A DNA stretch of 64,000 nt. Source: Chryseomicrobium palamuruense. Its GTDB lineage: Bacteria > Bacillota > Bacilli > Bacillales_A > Planococcaceae. Shown in pieces: positions 24,145 to 32,607 of this stretch. The notes below the pieces were generated by a model. The model searched no databases. It saw nothing but the letters and a program-made list of their open reading frames with translations, and was not told the DNA's origin. A program made the translations under genes and the position numbers. Position 1 is the first letter of the stretch, and the number at the start of each line of letters is the position of its first letter. Location: NCBI RefSeq assembly GCF_042649045.1, contig NZ_JBHSEF010000010.1:1-64000 (forward strand), read 5' to 3'.

Positions 24145-25004
24145 GTGGAATCATTGAACTGAAAAATGTCTCGTATCGGTATCCGGTTGGGGACGAGAAG
24201 GTGCTCAAAGACATTCACTTGTCGATTGAAAAAGGTAGCTTTACAGCCATTGTAGGCAACAACGGTTCAGGAAAAACGACGCTATGTAACACGCTTCGTG
24301 GGTTCATCCCTCACTTCTACAAAGGTGAGCTAGATGGGGAGGTCATGATTGACGGCAAATCGATGCTCGATTATCAACTCGGGCAACTGGGTGAGAAAAT
24401 CGGGTACGTCTTTCAAAATCCGTTCATTCAAATTTCCGGTGTCAAAGAAACGGTCTTTGATGAAGTGGCATATGGGCTTGAAAATCTAGGTGTGGCTGTA
24501 GAAGATATTCGCACGCGTGTGGAAGAAGTCTTGACTCTCGTTAAGATTACGCATTTACGTGGCAAAAATCCAAATGAACTGTCAGGTGGGCAGCGGCAGC
24601 GAGTTGCTTTGGCGGCAATCATCGTGATGGATCCCGAGCTGTTGGTCATCGATGAACCGACTTCTCAGCTCGACCCAATCGGCACCGAGCATGTCTTTGA
24701 TATCATCAGACTGATGAAAGAACGCGGGAAGACCATTCTTCTTGTGGAACATAAAATGGACTTGATTGCAGAATATGCGGACCGAGTGATCGTGTTGCAC
24801 GAAGGAGAGGTTGTTCTAAACGGTCCGGTGCGCGAAGTGTTTGGTAACCCGGATTACGCTAAGTATGGTATTCAATACCCTCATGTGACGGAAGTCGCAC
24901 TGCAGCTTCAAAAAGAAGGGGTACCCTTGAACTTTGTGCCGATTCGCAACGAGGAACTGGCCGACAGCATTGCACGGAAGAAAGAAGGTGTGCCACATGG
25001 CTGA
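24141..25004 (+). CDS. ecfA1: ECF transporter ATPase A
   Basis: 287 residues. Walker A GNNGSGKT near residue 39, Q-loop FQNPFIQ, signature LSGGQRQR near 146, Walker B LLVIDEPTSQLD near 166 and switch His in LLVEHKMD near 200. It pairs with the following ATPase to power uptake. The ATG at 24141 overlaps the ecfT stop by four bases; an upstream ATG at 24126 has no ribosome site of its own. Confidence 0.9.
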   Translation: MSGIIELKNVSYRYPVGDEKVLKDIHLSIEKGSFTAIVGNNGSGKTTLCNTLRGFIPHFYKGELDGEVMIDGKSMLDYQLGQLGEKIGYVFQNPFIQISGVKETVFDEVAYGLENLGVAVEDIRTRVEEVLTLVKITHLRGKNPNELSGGQRQRVALAAIIVMDPELLVIDEPTSQLDPIGTEHVFDIIRLMKERGKTILLVEHKMDLIAEYADRVIVLHEGEVVLNGPVREVFGNPDYAKYGIQYPHVTEVALQLQKEGVPLNFVPIRNEELADSIARKKEGVPHG

Positions 25005-25809
25005 GCTTCGACTAGAGAACGTTCACTTTTCTTACCCGGACGGCACAAAAGCCGTAGACGGGTTGACACTCAAAGTGGCTGCGGGGGAACGGGTGGCGAT
25101 TGTCGGACAGAACGGGGCTGGCAAGACGACAGCTGTGAAGATGATGAATGGCTTACTGAAACCCTCAGCAGGCGACGTGTATGTCGGGGAGTTGAATACG
25201 AAAGACTACACGACCGCTCAGATTTCTCGCCAAGTGGGCTATGTGTTTCAAAATCCAGACGATCAGATCTTCCACAATGATGTGGAATCCGAAGTTCGGT
25301 TTGGACCGAAGAACATGGGATTTGATGAGGCGCGCATTGATGACATCACAGAGTGGGCCATGAAGCTATGTGGGATCTATGAAGACCGAGAAGAAAATCC
25401 GTACAACTTGCCGTATTCCACACGAAAGTTTGTGACGATCGCCTCGGTGCTTGCCATGGATTCAGATGTCATCATTCTGGATGAACCGACGGCAGGACAA
25501 GATCAAGTCGGATTGACGCTGTTAGCTGACATGCTCAAAGATTTAGAGAGACGTGGCAAGACAGTCCTCACGATTACGCATGACATGGAATTTGTCACGA
25601 CACATTTTGAGCGCATCGTAGTCATGGCGAACCGCCAGTTGATTGCCGACGAATCCGCAGGAACAGTCTTTTATAATGCGGACGTCTTGAACGAGAGCAT
25701 GTTAAAACCTCCAGCAGTCGCCCAAATGGCGTCACTCTTAGGACTTGAAAAAGGATTGCTTACCAAACCGCAACTCCTTTCCGCTATCCTCAAGAATCAA
25801 CATCTATGA
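24997..25809 (+). CDS. ecfA2: ECF transporter ATPase A' with altered signature motif
   Basis: 270 residues. Walker A GQNGAGKT near residue 38, Q-loop FQNPDDQ near 85 and Walker B VIILDEPTAGQD near 162 with a switch His in TITHDME are all normal. The usual LSGGQ is replaced by LPYSTRK near residue 143, so one composite ATP site of the A/A' dimer is probably asymmetric. The ATG overlaps ecfA1 by eight bases. The variant should be seen as a subfamily trait rather than damage, as the rest of the protein is well kept. Confidence 0.88.
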   Translation: MAELRLENVHFSYPDGTKAVDGLTLKVAAGERVAIVGQNGAGKTTAVKMMNGLLKPSAGDVYVGELNTKDYTTAQISRQVGYVFQNPDDQIFHNDVESEVRFGPKNMGFDEARIDDITEWAMKLCGIYEDREENPYNLPYSTRKFVTIASVLAMDSDVIILDEPTAGQDQVGLTLLADMLKDLERRGKTVLTITHDMEFVTTHFERIVVMANRQLIADESAGTVFYNADVLNESMLKPPAVAQMASLLGLEKGLLTKPQLLSAILKNQHL

Positions 25810-25823
25810 AAGGGGACACATAC

Positions 25824-26705
25824 GTGAACATTACTGTAGTAGGTAGCATCAATATCGACCTGGTCTATCGCGTTCCCCACATCGTGAAAAAAGGAGAGAC
25901 GCTCCACAGCACATCTTCTTCGACGCATTTTGGCGGTAAAGGGGCGAATCAAGCGGTGACCAGCAGCCAACTAGGGGCCACTGTTCAGTTTATTGGCAAT
26001 GTCGGAGAAGATGCATTTGGTGATCAAGCGGTCGAAAACCTTGCTAAGAAAGGTGTGACCACGGATCATATTGGGCGTACCGGGGCCACCGGGCAAGCCA
26101 TCATTCAACTGTCTCAAACAGGCGACAACGCCATCGTCCTTTTCCAAGGGGCAAACTTTCATGTGACGCCTGAACAAATAGAGAAGCAAAGTGAAGCACT
26201 TACGTCTACGGATGCACTTCTGTTGCAGTTAGAAATTCCGGTGAACGCGGTAGAGAGGGCTGCGGAAATTGCGGCACAAGCAGGCAAGGTAGTCGTCCTC
26301 AACCCAGCACCCGCCCGTGAACTTTCAAGTGCGCTGTTGCAATATGTGACGATTTTGACCCCGAACGAGACGGAGCTCCATCAACTGACTGGTATCGAGC
26401 CAGTGGATGATGCAGAACTGCGTCGTGCCTGTGACCTCCTGCGGCAGCATGGAGTCCAGACGGTCGTGGTTACACTGGGAGCGAGAGGCGCGTATTATGT
26501 TTCCGACGAAGGCGCTGGATGGGTGGATGCTATCAAGGCGGAGGTCGTTGATACGACCGGAGCGGGAGATGCCTTCAACGGTGCGCTTGCCGTTGCCATC
26601 AGTCGAGGGGAAACTTTGCGCGATGCGATTCAATTTGCCAATCGAGTCGCCAGTTTCGTGGTCACGCAATTGGGTGCACAACCTGAGCTGAAAGTGGCGT
26701 TCTAA
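25824..26705 (+). CDS. rbsK: ribokinase
   Basis: 293 residues when started at GTG 25824 (AAAGGGG eight bases upstream), the same length as Bacillus RbsK; an earlier ATG at 25806 overlaps the previous gene. PfkB-family signatures: VVGSINIDLVYRV at the N-terminus, GGKGANQAV near residue 42, and the C-terminal VDTTGAGDAFNGALA near 245 with the catalytic Asp. It phosphorylates the ribose released by the upstream hydrolase. Confidence 0.92.
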   Translation: MNITVVGSINIDLVYRVPHIVKKGETLHSTSSSTHFGGKGANQAVTSSQLGATVQFIGNVGEDAFGDQAVENLAKKGVTTDHIGRTGATGQAIIQLSQTGDNAIVLFQGANFHVTPEQIEKQSEALTSTDALLLQLEIPVNAVERAAEIAAQAGKVVVLNPAPARELSSALLQYVTILTPNETELHQLTGIEPVDDAELRRACDLLRQHGVQTVVVTLGARGAYYVSDEGAGWVDAIKAEVVDTTGAGDAFNGALAVAISRGETLRDAIQFANRVASFVVTQLGAQPELKVAF

Positions 26706-27599
26706 ATGAAATCGATTCTGCTGTTACTGATCCTCAGTCTTCTCTGGGGATCTTCGTTCTTATGGATCAAAGGATTACTCGATGTGCTGTCCCCTGCATC
26801 GATTGTTTTTATTCGCTGTGCATTCGGGCTTCTTGTCCTACTGCCTCTGATCTGGAAGATGCGCTTAAAGTTTACGTGGTGGCCAGGCTGGAAGTTTATC
26901 GGAATCGTTTCTCTTGGCGCTGCCCTCCCGTGGACTGTTTTATCCATCGCCCTCCAAAGAATCGATACCACAATTAGTGGAATTTTGAATGCGACCACTC
27001 CGCTCTTCGCGGTAGTCTTTTCAATCGTGTTATTTCAGACGCGGCCGCTTCGGTCCCAGCTGTTGAGTCTGAGTTTAGGTTTCTTCGCAGTGACGGTACT
27101 CCTCTTGACATCGAGTGGAGTCGGTGGTCAGTTTTCATGGCTCCATGCCCTTCTCATGCTCTTTGTGACCGCGTGCTACGCACTGAATTCGATTGGTGTC
27201 GGCCGGTATTTCAAGGACGTTCCTGCGTCGTTTCTTGGCTTTTGGACGATGTTGGTCTCGATGGTGTTGAACGGAGTCATTAGTTTAATTTTGCAACCCC
27301 GTGCCTTACTTGAACTCGCTCATCCGAACGTCTTAGGTGCGTTTCTTGTCCTCGGATGTCTCTCTTCAGGAGTGGGATACATGATCTTCTATTGGATTAC
27401 GTCAAACGGCGGCGTGCTTGTTGCGTTGATGGTGACGTTCATCGCGCCATTCGTAACGATTCTTCTTGGTGTCGGCTTACTCGGCGAACCTCTTCACTGG
27501 GGCATCGGAGCGGGACTTGGCCTCATGATCTTCAGTTTGATAGCGATGAACTGGGAGACGTTGAAGGCGCGTCGACTGGCTCGTCGAAACATCGTTTGA
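26706..27599 (+). CDS. EamA/DMT-family transporter
   Basis: 297 residues with about ten membrane helices in two EamA repeats (LLILSLLWGSSFLWIKG... and WLHALLMLFVTACYALNSIGV...), as in RhaT/YdcZ-like drug/metabolite transporters. It begins directly after the ribokinase stop and ends at a strong terminator, so it is the last gene of the nucleoside operon. It could export a base left over from nucleoside cleavage, but that is inference. Confidence 0.85.
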   Translation: MKSILLLLILSLLWGSSFLWIKGLLDVLSPASIVFIRCAFGLLVLLPLIWKMRLKFTWWPGWKFIGIVSLGAALPWTVLSIALQRIDTTISGILNATTPLFAVVFSIVLFQTRPLRSQLLSLSLGFFAVTVLLLTSSGVGGQFSWLHALLMLFVTACYALNSIGVGRYFKDVPASFLGFWTMLVSMVLNGVISLILQPRALLELAHPNVLGAFLVLGCLSSGVGYMIFYWITSNGGVLVALMVTFIAPFVTILLGVGLLGEPLHWGIGAGLGLMIFSLIAMNWETLKARRLARRNIV

Positions 27600-27634
27600 G
27601 AACGAGAGGGAATACAAGTGAAATTTATGTGGTG

Positions 27635-27662
27635 ATCCCCTGCTGTGGCAGGGGATTTTTTG
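27635..27662 (+). terminator. terminator of the nucleoside operon
   Basis: ATCCCCTGC pairs with GCAGGGGAT around TGTG and runs into TTTTTT. Confidence 0.9.
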
Positions 27663-27790
27663 CATGGCACGATTTTTAAAATCAAGAGTGTGGAAGATTT
27701 TCTAGAAAGAGCTGCCCCTATTTAAGCCTTTAAATGAGACGATTATGGGGATGAGTTTCGGGCGCTGTCGACGATCCAACTTCAGCTTTC

Positions 27791-27830
27791 AACCGACCCA
27801 ACTTGGCTATCCACCGACCCAACGTCCTTA
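27791..27830 (+). repeat. 22-nt tandem repeat, locus 2
   Basis: AACCGACCCAACTTGG at 27791 and ACCGACCCAACGTCC from 27813, the same consensus as at 18885-18937 with a period of about 21-22. Non-coding, between a terminator and pdxS. Confidence 0.6.
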
Positions 27831-27985
27831 AATCCACCAAATCCAATCACCTTATCTAAAATCCTCCATCTCCATTTCCGCATTAGCAACCAATCTGACC
27901 TTATAAATAATTTAGAAACTGACTATTTTAAAGGTGCCAGAATCGTTTTATACTCTTCGTATACTAGTAATGGAGGGTGAATCGA

Positions 27986-28876
27986 ATGAGCGAACAACTA
28001 AGAGGAACAGATCGAGTCAAACGAGGAATGGCGGAAATGCAAAAAGGTGGCGTCATCATGGACGTCGTCAACGCGGAACAGGCCCGAATCGCGGAAGCGG
28101 CAGGAGCTGTGGCTGTCATGGCACTTGAACGCGTGCCATCTGACATCCGGGCGGCGGGTGGCGTTGCTCGCATGGCTGACCCACGGATCACCGAAGAAGT
28201 GATGCAAGCCGTGACGATTCCGGTCATGGCAAAAGCACGCATTGGTCATATTTCGGAAGCGCGTATGCTAGAGGCGATGGGTGTCGATTACATCGATGAA
28301 TCGGAAGTACTGACACCTGCAGATGAAGAGTTCCATTTAATCAAAAGTGATTTCACTGTGCCGTTTGTGTGCGGGAATAAAGATTTAGGGGAAGCGGCGC
28401 GTCGTATCGGAGAAGGGGCCTCCATGCTTCGCACAAAAGGGGAACCAGGTACAGGAAATATCGTAGAAGCGGTTCGCCACTTGCGAAAGCTAAATGCACA
28501 AGTCCGCAAAATCATTCATATGAATGACGATGAATTGATGACGGAAGCGAAAAATTTAGGCGCGCCGTACCATGTGTTGCTTGAAATCAAACATTTAGGA
28601 CGCTTACCTGTCGTCAACTTCGCAGCGGGCGGCGTTGCAACACCCGCAGATGCGGCACTCATGATGGAACTTGGTGCCGATGGTGTCTTCGTAGGATCCG
28701 GGATTTTCAAATCGGATAACCCAGAACGCTTCGCACGCGCAATTGTAGAAGCCACCACACATTACCAAGATTACAAACTTCTTGTGGACATCTCAAAAGA
28801 CTTAGGGATTCCAATGAAGGGCATTGAAATCGGACGATTAGAAGCAAGTGACCGCATGCAGGATAGGGTGTTATAA
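27986..28876 (+). CDS. pdxS: pyridoxal 5'-phosphate synthase, synthase subunit
   Basis: 296 residues, the usual PdxS length. It condenses ribose 5-phosphate (or ribulose 5-phosphate), glyceraldehyde 3-phosphate and ammonia into PLP. Landmarks are GGVIMDVVNAEQARIAE near residue 17 (catalytic Asp), the lysine in PVMAKARIGH near 80, LRTKGEPGTGNIVEAVRH near 145 with the second lysine, and FAAGGVATPADAALMM near 210. ATG 27986 after ATGGAGGGTGA. pdxT follows with a one-base gap; together they form the 24-subunit synthase. Confidence 0.97.
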   Translation: MSEQLRGTDRVKRGMAEMQKGGVIMDVVNAEQARIAEAAGAVAVMALERVPSDIRAAGGVARMADPRITEEVMQAVTIPVMAKARIGHISEARMLEAMGVDYIDESEVLTPADEEFHLIKSDFTVPFVCGNKDLGEAARRIGEGASMLRTKGEPGTGNIVEAVRHLRKLNAQVRKIIHMNDDELMTEAKNLGAPYHVLLEIKHLGRLPVVNFAAGGVATPADAALMMELGADGVFVGSGIFKSDNPERFARAIVEATTHYQDYKLLVDISKDLGIPMKGIEIGRLEASDRMQDRVL

Positions 28877-28877
28877 C

Positions 28878-29462
28878 ATGTTGAAAATTGGCGTATTGGC
28901 TCTGCAAGGCGCGGTTCGTGAACATGTCACTTCTATAGAGAAAAGTGGGGCCCAGGCGGTTCCAGTGAAGCGGATTGAAGACCTCGAGGGATTAGATGCG
29001 CTCGTCTTACCAGGTGGGGAAAGTACCACGATGCGAAAACTGTTGGATCGCTACGAATTACTCGAGCCGATCCGGAAACTTGCGGAAGAAGACGTTCCGA
29101 TGTTCGGTACGTGTGCCGGCTTAATCTTGCTGGCGCGCACTATCAGCGGACAAGACAGCCACTTGAATGTCATGGATGTGACGGTGGAACGAAATTCATT
29201 TGGTCGCCAAGTCGACAGTTTCGAAGCAAATCTTGCTGTTCGAGGCCTAGACGAACCATTTCGCGCCGTGTTCATCCGAGCCCCTCATATTGTGAAAGTA
29301 GGAGCATCCGTCGACGTATTAGCAGAACACAACGGACGTATTGTACTTGCCCGCGATGGCAACTTTCTCGGGTGCTCCTTTCACCCAGAATTAACAGACG
29401 ATAATCGGCTGATGGAGTATTTTATCGGTCTCGTAGAAAAAAGCAATGTGCAATCAGTTTAG
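28878..29462 (+). CDS. pdxT: pyridoxal 5'-phosphate synthase, glutaminase subunit
   Basis: 194 residues. A class I glutaminase with IGVLALQGAVREH at the N-terminus, LPGGESTTM near residue 46, the nucleophile Cys in GTCAGLIL near 79 and the His/Glu pair in SFHPELTDD near 170. It supplies ammonia to PdxS. ATG 28878 begins just after the pdxS stop; an upstream in-frame start overlaps pdxS and is less likely. Confidence 0.97.
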   Translation: MLKIGVLALQGAVREHVTSIEKSGAQAVPVKRIEDLEGLDALVLPGGESTTMRKLLDRYELLEPIRKLAEEDVPMFGTCAGLILLARTISGQDSHLNVMDVTVERNSFGRQVDSFEANLAVRGLDEPFRAVFIRAPHIVKVGASVDVLAEHNGRIVLARDGNFLGCSFHPELTDDNRLMEYFIGLVEKSNVQSV

Positions 29463-29487
29463 TAAACAGACCTATTTTGTCAAACCG

Positions 29488-29517
29488 ACTCTTGCCGATT
29501 AGTGGCAGGAGTTTTTG
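29488..29517 (+). terminator. terminator after pdxST
   Basis: ACTCTTGCC pairs with GGCAGGAGT (one G-T pair) and is followed by TTTTT. Confidence 0.85.
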
Positions 29518-29727
29518 ATTCTGCCAGGCATTTCGCCGGCCACACCTCTAAAATTTCTCCCATACATCCCGTCCGCTACACTTTCGGTAATAGGAAAAAC
29601 ATTATATAAGTGCAATCATATTAGTTGGTGTATGACTATAGCCATTCAATAGTTCCACCTTTGTCATCTTTTTGACCCACTGCGGACAAGTTTTTATACC
29701 ACTCCTGCCATCCAGAGATCCACCCAA

Positions 29728-30135
29728 ATGATTGATTACTACACGTTCGAGGTGATGTGGATGGATGAAGTCATTGCCCATGTAGACTTAAAGCCTCAAG
29801 ATGGTAACTCTCCATATGTCCTCAATTACATCGAAGGATTCAACAAACAGTTCTCCCCGAAGAACGAAGGCTTTATCACACAAAAAGAGATTGGAAAATG
29901 GCTCTCCTGGCGCACCTTTCCGGAAACGCGTGCCAATCGCGACGAATTACTCAAAAGTCTCGGACTCAATTCGTACAACCGCTGGGCTATCGTTCGGAAA
30001 ACGCATGGCGTCATGGCAGACGACGAGATCTGGCTCCGCTTTAAAGGAGAGAGCTTGACCCATCGTGATGTGTGCCTTCGTAAGTACTTGTACTATCCGG
30101 AGGAAAACAATCAATTTCATAGCGAAACTCCCTAG
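29728..30135 (+). CDS. hypothetical protein (MWMDEVIAHV family)
   Basis: 135 residues, soluble, with a conserved-looking core: YTFEVMWMDEVIAHVDL at the start, GKWLSWRTFPETRANRDELLKSLGLNSYNRWAIVRKTHGVMADDEIWLRFKGESLTHRDV in the middle and end. This style of protein is seen in Firmicutes near HipA-like kinases, but no such kinase is present here, so that link is only a hint. No ribosome site precedes the ATG. A decayed relative lies at 56364-56550, showing the family has been duplicated in this chromosome. Confidence 0.6.
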   Translation: MIDYYTFEVMWMDEVIAHVDLKPQDGNSPYVLNYIEGFNKQFSPKNEGFITQKEIGKWLSWRTFPETRANRDELLKSLGLNSYNRWAIVRKTHGVMADDEIWLRFKGESLTHRDVCLRKYLYYPEENNQFHSETP

Positions 30136-30163
30136 TCCCTTGCAAAGTGCAGGGGAATTTTTT
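30135..30163 (+). terminator. terminator after the 29728 gene
   Basis: TCCCTTGCA pairs with TGCAGGGGA and is followed by ATTTTTTG. Confidence 0.8.
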
Positions 30164-30246
30164 GTGCAAAGATATCAATAAAATAAGCTTCACGCCTCCA
30201 TTCCTGTATACTAAACCCAACAACTCCAACCCAGCGAGGTGACACA

Positions 30247-32484
30247 ATGTCTCTTGAACACGACTTTCACGCAGCACTCGCAGAAATCAAAAGATTGAAT
30301 AGCAAACTCGATTATTATCACAAAATCCTTTTAGAAAACGATTTGCTTCCGGCTGAGGAAACCGCTGTTCAGAAAGCTTCTCGTAAAACTGACAAGCAAC
30401 TTGTTATTGAGAGGCGTCTTCGCATCTACCAGTCTCTATTCAGAGGGCGGGCTGATGTCTATGCGCGCAGATGGACCTCCGGTGAGAAGAGGGGCTATGC
30501 ACCAGCGACGAATCCAGATGGTTCCTACAAGCTGCTAACACAGGATGCCCTTTACCGGCACCTCTCCGGTCAAGATACGCTTGGCATCTATCCACTCTTG
30601 CCGGACGGTGGGTGCTACTTCCTCGCACTCGACTTTGACAAAAAGAACTGGAAGGAAGATATTTCCGCCTTCCGAACAGCACTAAAACAAGCAAATATAC
30701 ACGCAGCCATGGAAATCTCGCAGTCCGGAGAAGGCTGTCACGTCTGGCTGTTTTTCTCAGAAAGCGTCCCTGCTCGACTTGCTCGCCTATTGGGTGAACG
30801 ATTACTAAAAGAAGCGGCATCTATTCGTGGTGTCCATAAGCTTCCATCATTCGACCGGATGTTTCCAGCACAGGATCAACTAACAGAGAAGGGACTAGGC
30901 AACTTGATTGCGCTGCCACTCCAAGGAGAGAGACGGAAAGTGGGGTGCACCGTATTTGTGGATGCTAATTTCCAGGTGATCGCAGATCCATGGGGCTATC
31001 TAGAGTCCATTAAGCGTTATTCACGAGAAGAGGTAGAAGGGTTTTTAAATCATGCAGAAAAAGTGAAAGAGCATGAGGGTGATTATGGCAGTCCGGAAGT
31101 GGTCTTGCGAGAAGGTCTGCTTGTGCCGAAATCCGCACTCACTCCTACTACTCTTGAAAACTTAAAAAGCTTATGTACGATGAGCAACCCGGAGTACTTC
31201 AGAGCGAAACATCTGCGCCTTTCAACAGACCGCATCCCATCGCACATCAAAGGATACCAAGAGACGCCAACGACTTTAGTGCTTCCTAGAGGGAAAGCGG
31301 ACGAGATTCGCGAGCTGCTTCCGAAGACGATACCTTTCGTCGACCAGCGAGAGTACGGCGAACCGATCGATGCTGATTTTCTAGCAAACCTCTTCCCGCA
31401 GCAACAACAAGCCGTCGATCACCTGAAAGAAACTAACTGCGGCGTGCTCTCTGCGACCACCGGTTTCGGCAAGACGGTCGTTGCATCCGCCCTCATTGCG
31501 GAGCGAAAAGTGAACACGCTGATCCTTGTCCACAGGAACCAGCTAATCGACCAGTGGAGAGCGTCTCTTGCCTCGTTCCTATCCATTGATCCGAAACACA
31601 TCGGCCAGATTAGCGGTGGGAAGAACAAGCCGACCGGGATCATCGACATCGCGACCATCCAGAGCATCCGGAACAAGGCGCTCATGCATTCCTACGGCCA
31701 TGTAATCGTCGATGAATGTCACCACATCTCAGCGTTCACGTTCGAAGACATTTTGAGAAGATTCCGTAGCGCCTACGTCCACGGACTTACCGCGACACCG
31801 GTTCGTAAAGATGGTCTGCATCCTCTCATGTTCATGCAGTGTGGTCCCATCGTCTTCAAAGTCGATGCCAAAGACCAATCCGAGATCCGCCAGTTCCACC
31901 ATCTCTTGCACCCGCGACTGACGGAATTTAAGACGAGCGAAGGGGCGGTGGACGTGACGGACCAACTGATGCACAACGAGAAACGTAATGAGCTGATTTT
32001 CAACGATATCCTGAATGCACTCGAACACAAGCGCAACCCGCTAGTCTTGACTGAACGCGTCGAGCACTTACATCTGCTCGTGGAAAAGCTGAAGCCGTTT
32101 ACTAAGAACCTGATTATTTTGACAGGAGCACTGACGAAGAAGCAGCTGAATGAACAGTTCCAAAAACTCGCGACCATCCCAGCACACGAAGAACGCATCA
32201 TCCTCGCCACCGGAAAATACGCAGGAGAGGGTTTCGACAATCCACGACTCGATACCCTTTTCCTCACCATGCCCATCACCTTTAACGGCACGGTCGCCCA
32301 ATACGTCGGCCGCCTCCACCGGGCCTACGAAGGAAAAGAATCCGTCGAAGTCTACGACTACGTCGACCATAAAGATGAAGCGCTCCTTGAGAAATACAAC
32401 AAGCGCTTGAAGGCCTACCAGTCGCTCGGCTATCTCACGGTGGAGGAAGCGAAGAAGGAGAAGAAGCAATTGAGGTTTTTTTAG
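30247..32484 (+). CDS. TOTE-type primase-helicase
   Basis: 745 residues. A short N-terminal coiled coil, then an archaeo-eukaryotic-type primase domain as in TOTE conflict proteins (about residues 55-280) with the catalytic LALDFDKKNW near 127 and SGEGCHVWLFF near 158. An SF2 DEAD/DEAH helicase follows (residues 380-720): Walker A TTGFGKT near 403, DECHH near 488, GLTATP near 512 and a C-terminal helicase block ending in QYVGRLHRAYEGK near 700. TOTE proteins have been proposed, from comparative genomics, to act in conflict with mobile DNA. ATG 30247 after GCGAGGTGAC. It opens the second accessory block. Confidence 0.85.
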   Translation: MSLEHDFHAALAEIKRLNSKLDYYHKILLENDLLPAEETAVQKASRKTDKQLVIERRLRIYQSLFRGRADVYARRWTSGEKRGYAPATNPDGSYKLLTQDALYRHLSGQDTLGIYPLLPDGGCYFLALDFDKKNWKEDISAFRTALKQANIHAAMEISQSGEGCHVWLFFSESVPARLARLLGERLLKEAASIRGVHKLPSFDRMFPAQDQLTEKGLGNLIALPLQGERRKVGCTVFVDANFQVIADPWGYLESIKRYSREEVEGFLNHAEKVKEHEGDYGSPEVVLREGLLVPKSALTPTTLENLKSLCTMSNPEYFRAKHLRLSTDRIPSHIKGYQETPTTLVLPRGKADEIRELLPKTIPFVDQREYGEPIDADFLANLFPQQQQAVDHLKETNCGVLSATTGFGKTVVASALIAERKVNTLILVHRNQLIDQWRASLASFLSIDPKHIGQISGGKNKPTGIIDIATIQSIRNKALMHSYGHVIVDECHHISAFTFEDILRRFRSAYVHGLTATPVRKDGLHPLMFMQCGPIVFKVDAKDQSEIRQFHHLLHPRLTEFKTSEGAVDVTDQLMHNEKRNELIFNDILNALEHKRNPLVLTERVEHLHLLVEKLKPFTKNLIILTGALTKKQLNEQFQKLATIPAHEERIILATGKYAGEGFDNPRLDTLFLTMPITFNGTVAQYVGRLHRAYEGKESVEVYDYVDHKDEALLEKYNKRLKAYQSLGYLTVEEAKKEKKQLRFF

Positions 32485-32607
32485 ATGAGAGAGGTGTTGC
32501 TGAGTAAGATGCTGTTGATTGCTATCAAAAGTGTCATGTCAACTCTACTCATCCTCCAAAATCCTCCCTAAACTAACAAGAGCATAAGAAAAGCAGGAGG
32601 AGCCACA

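Noticed and set aside
30440..32469. several minus-strand frames of 90-170 codons
   Set aside because: All are antisense to the TOTE primase-helicase, which has complete motifs on the plus strand.
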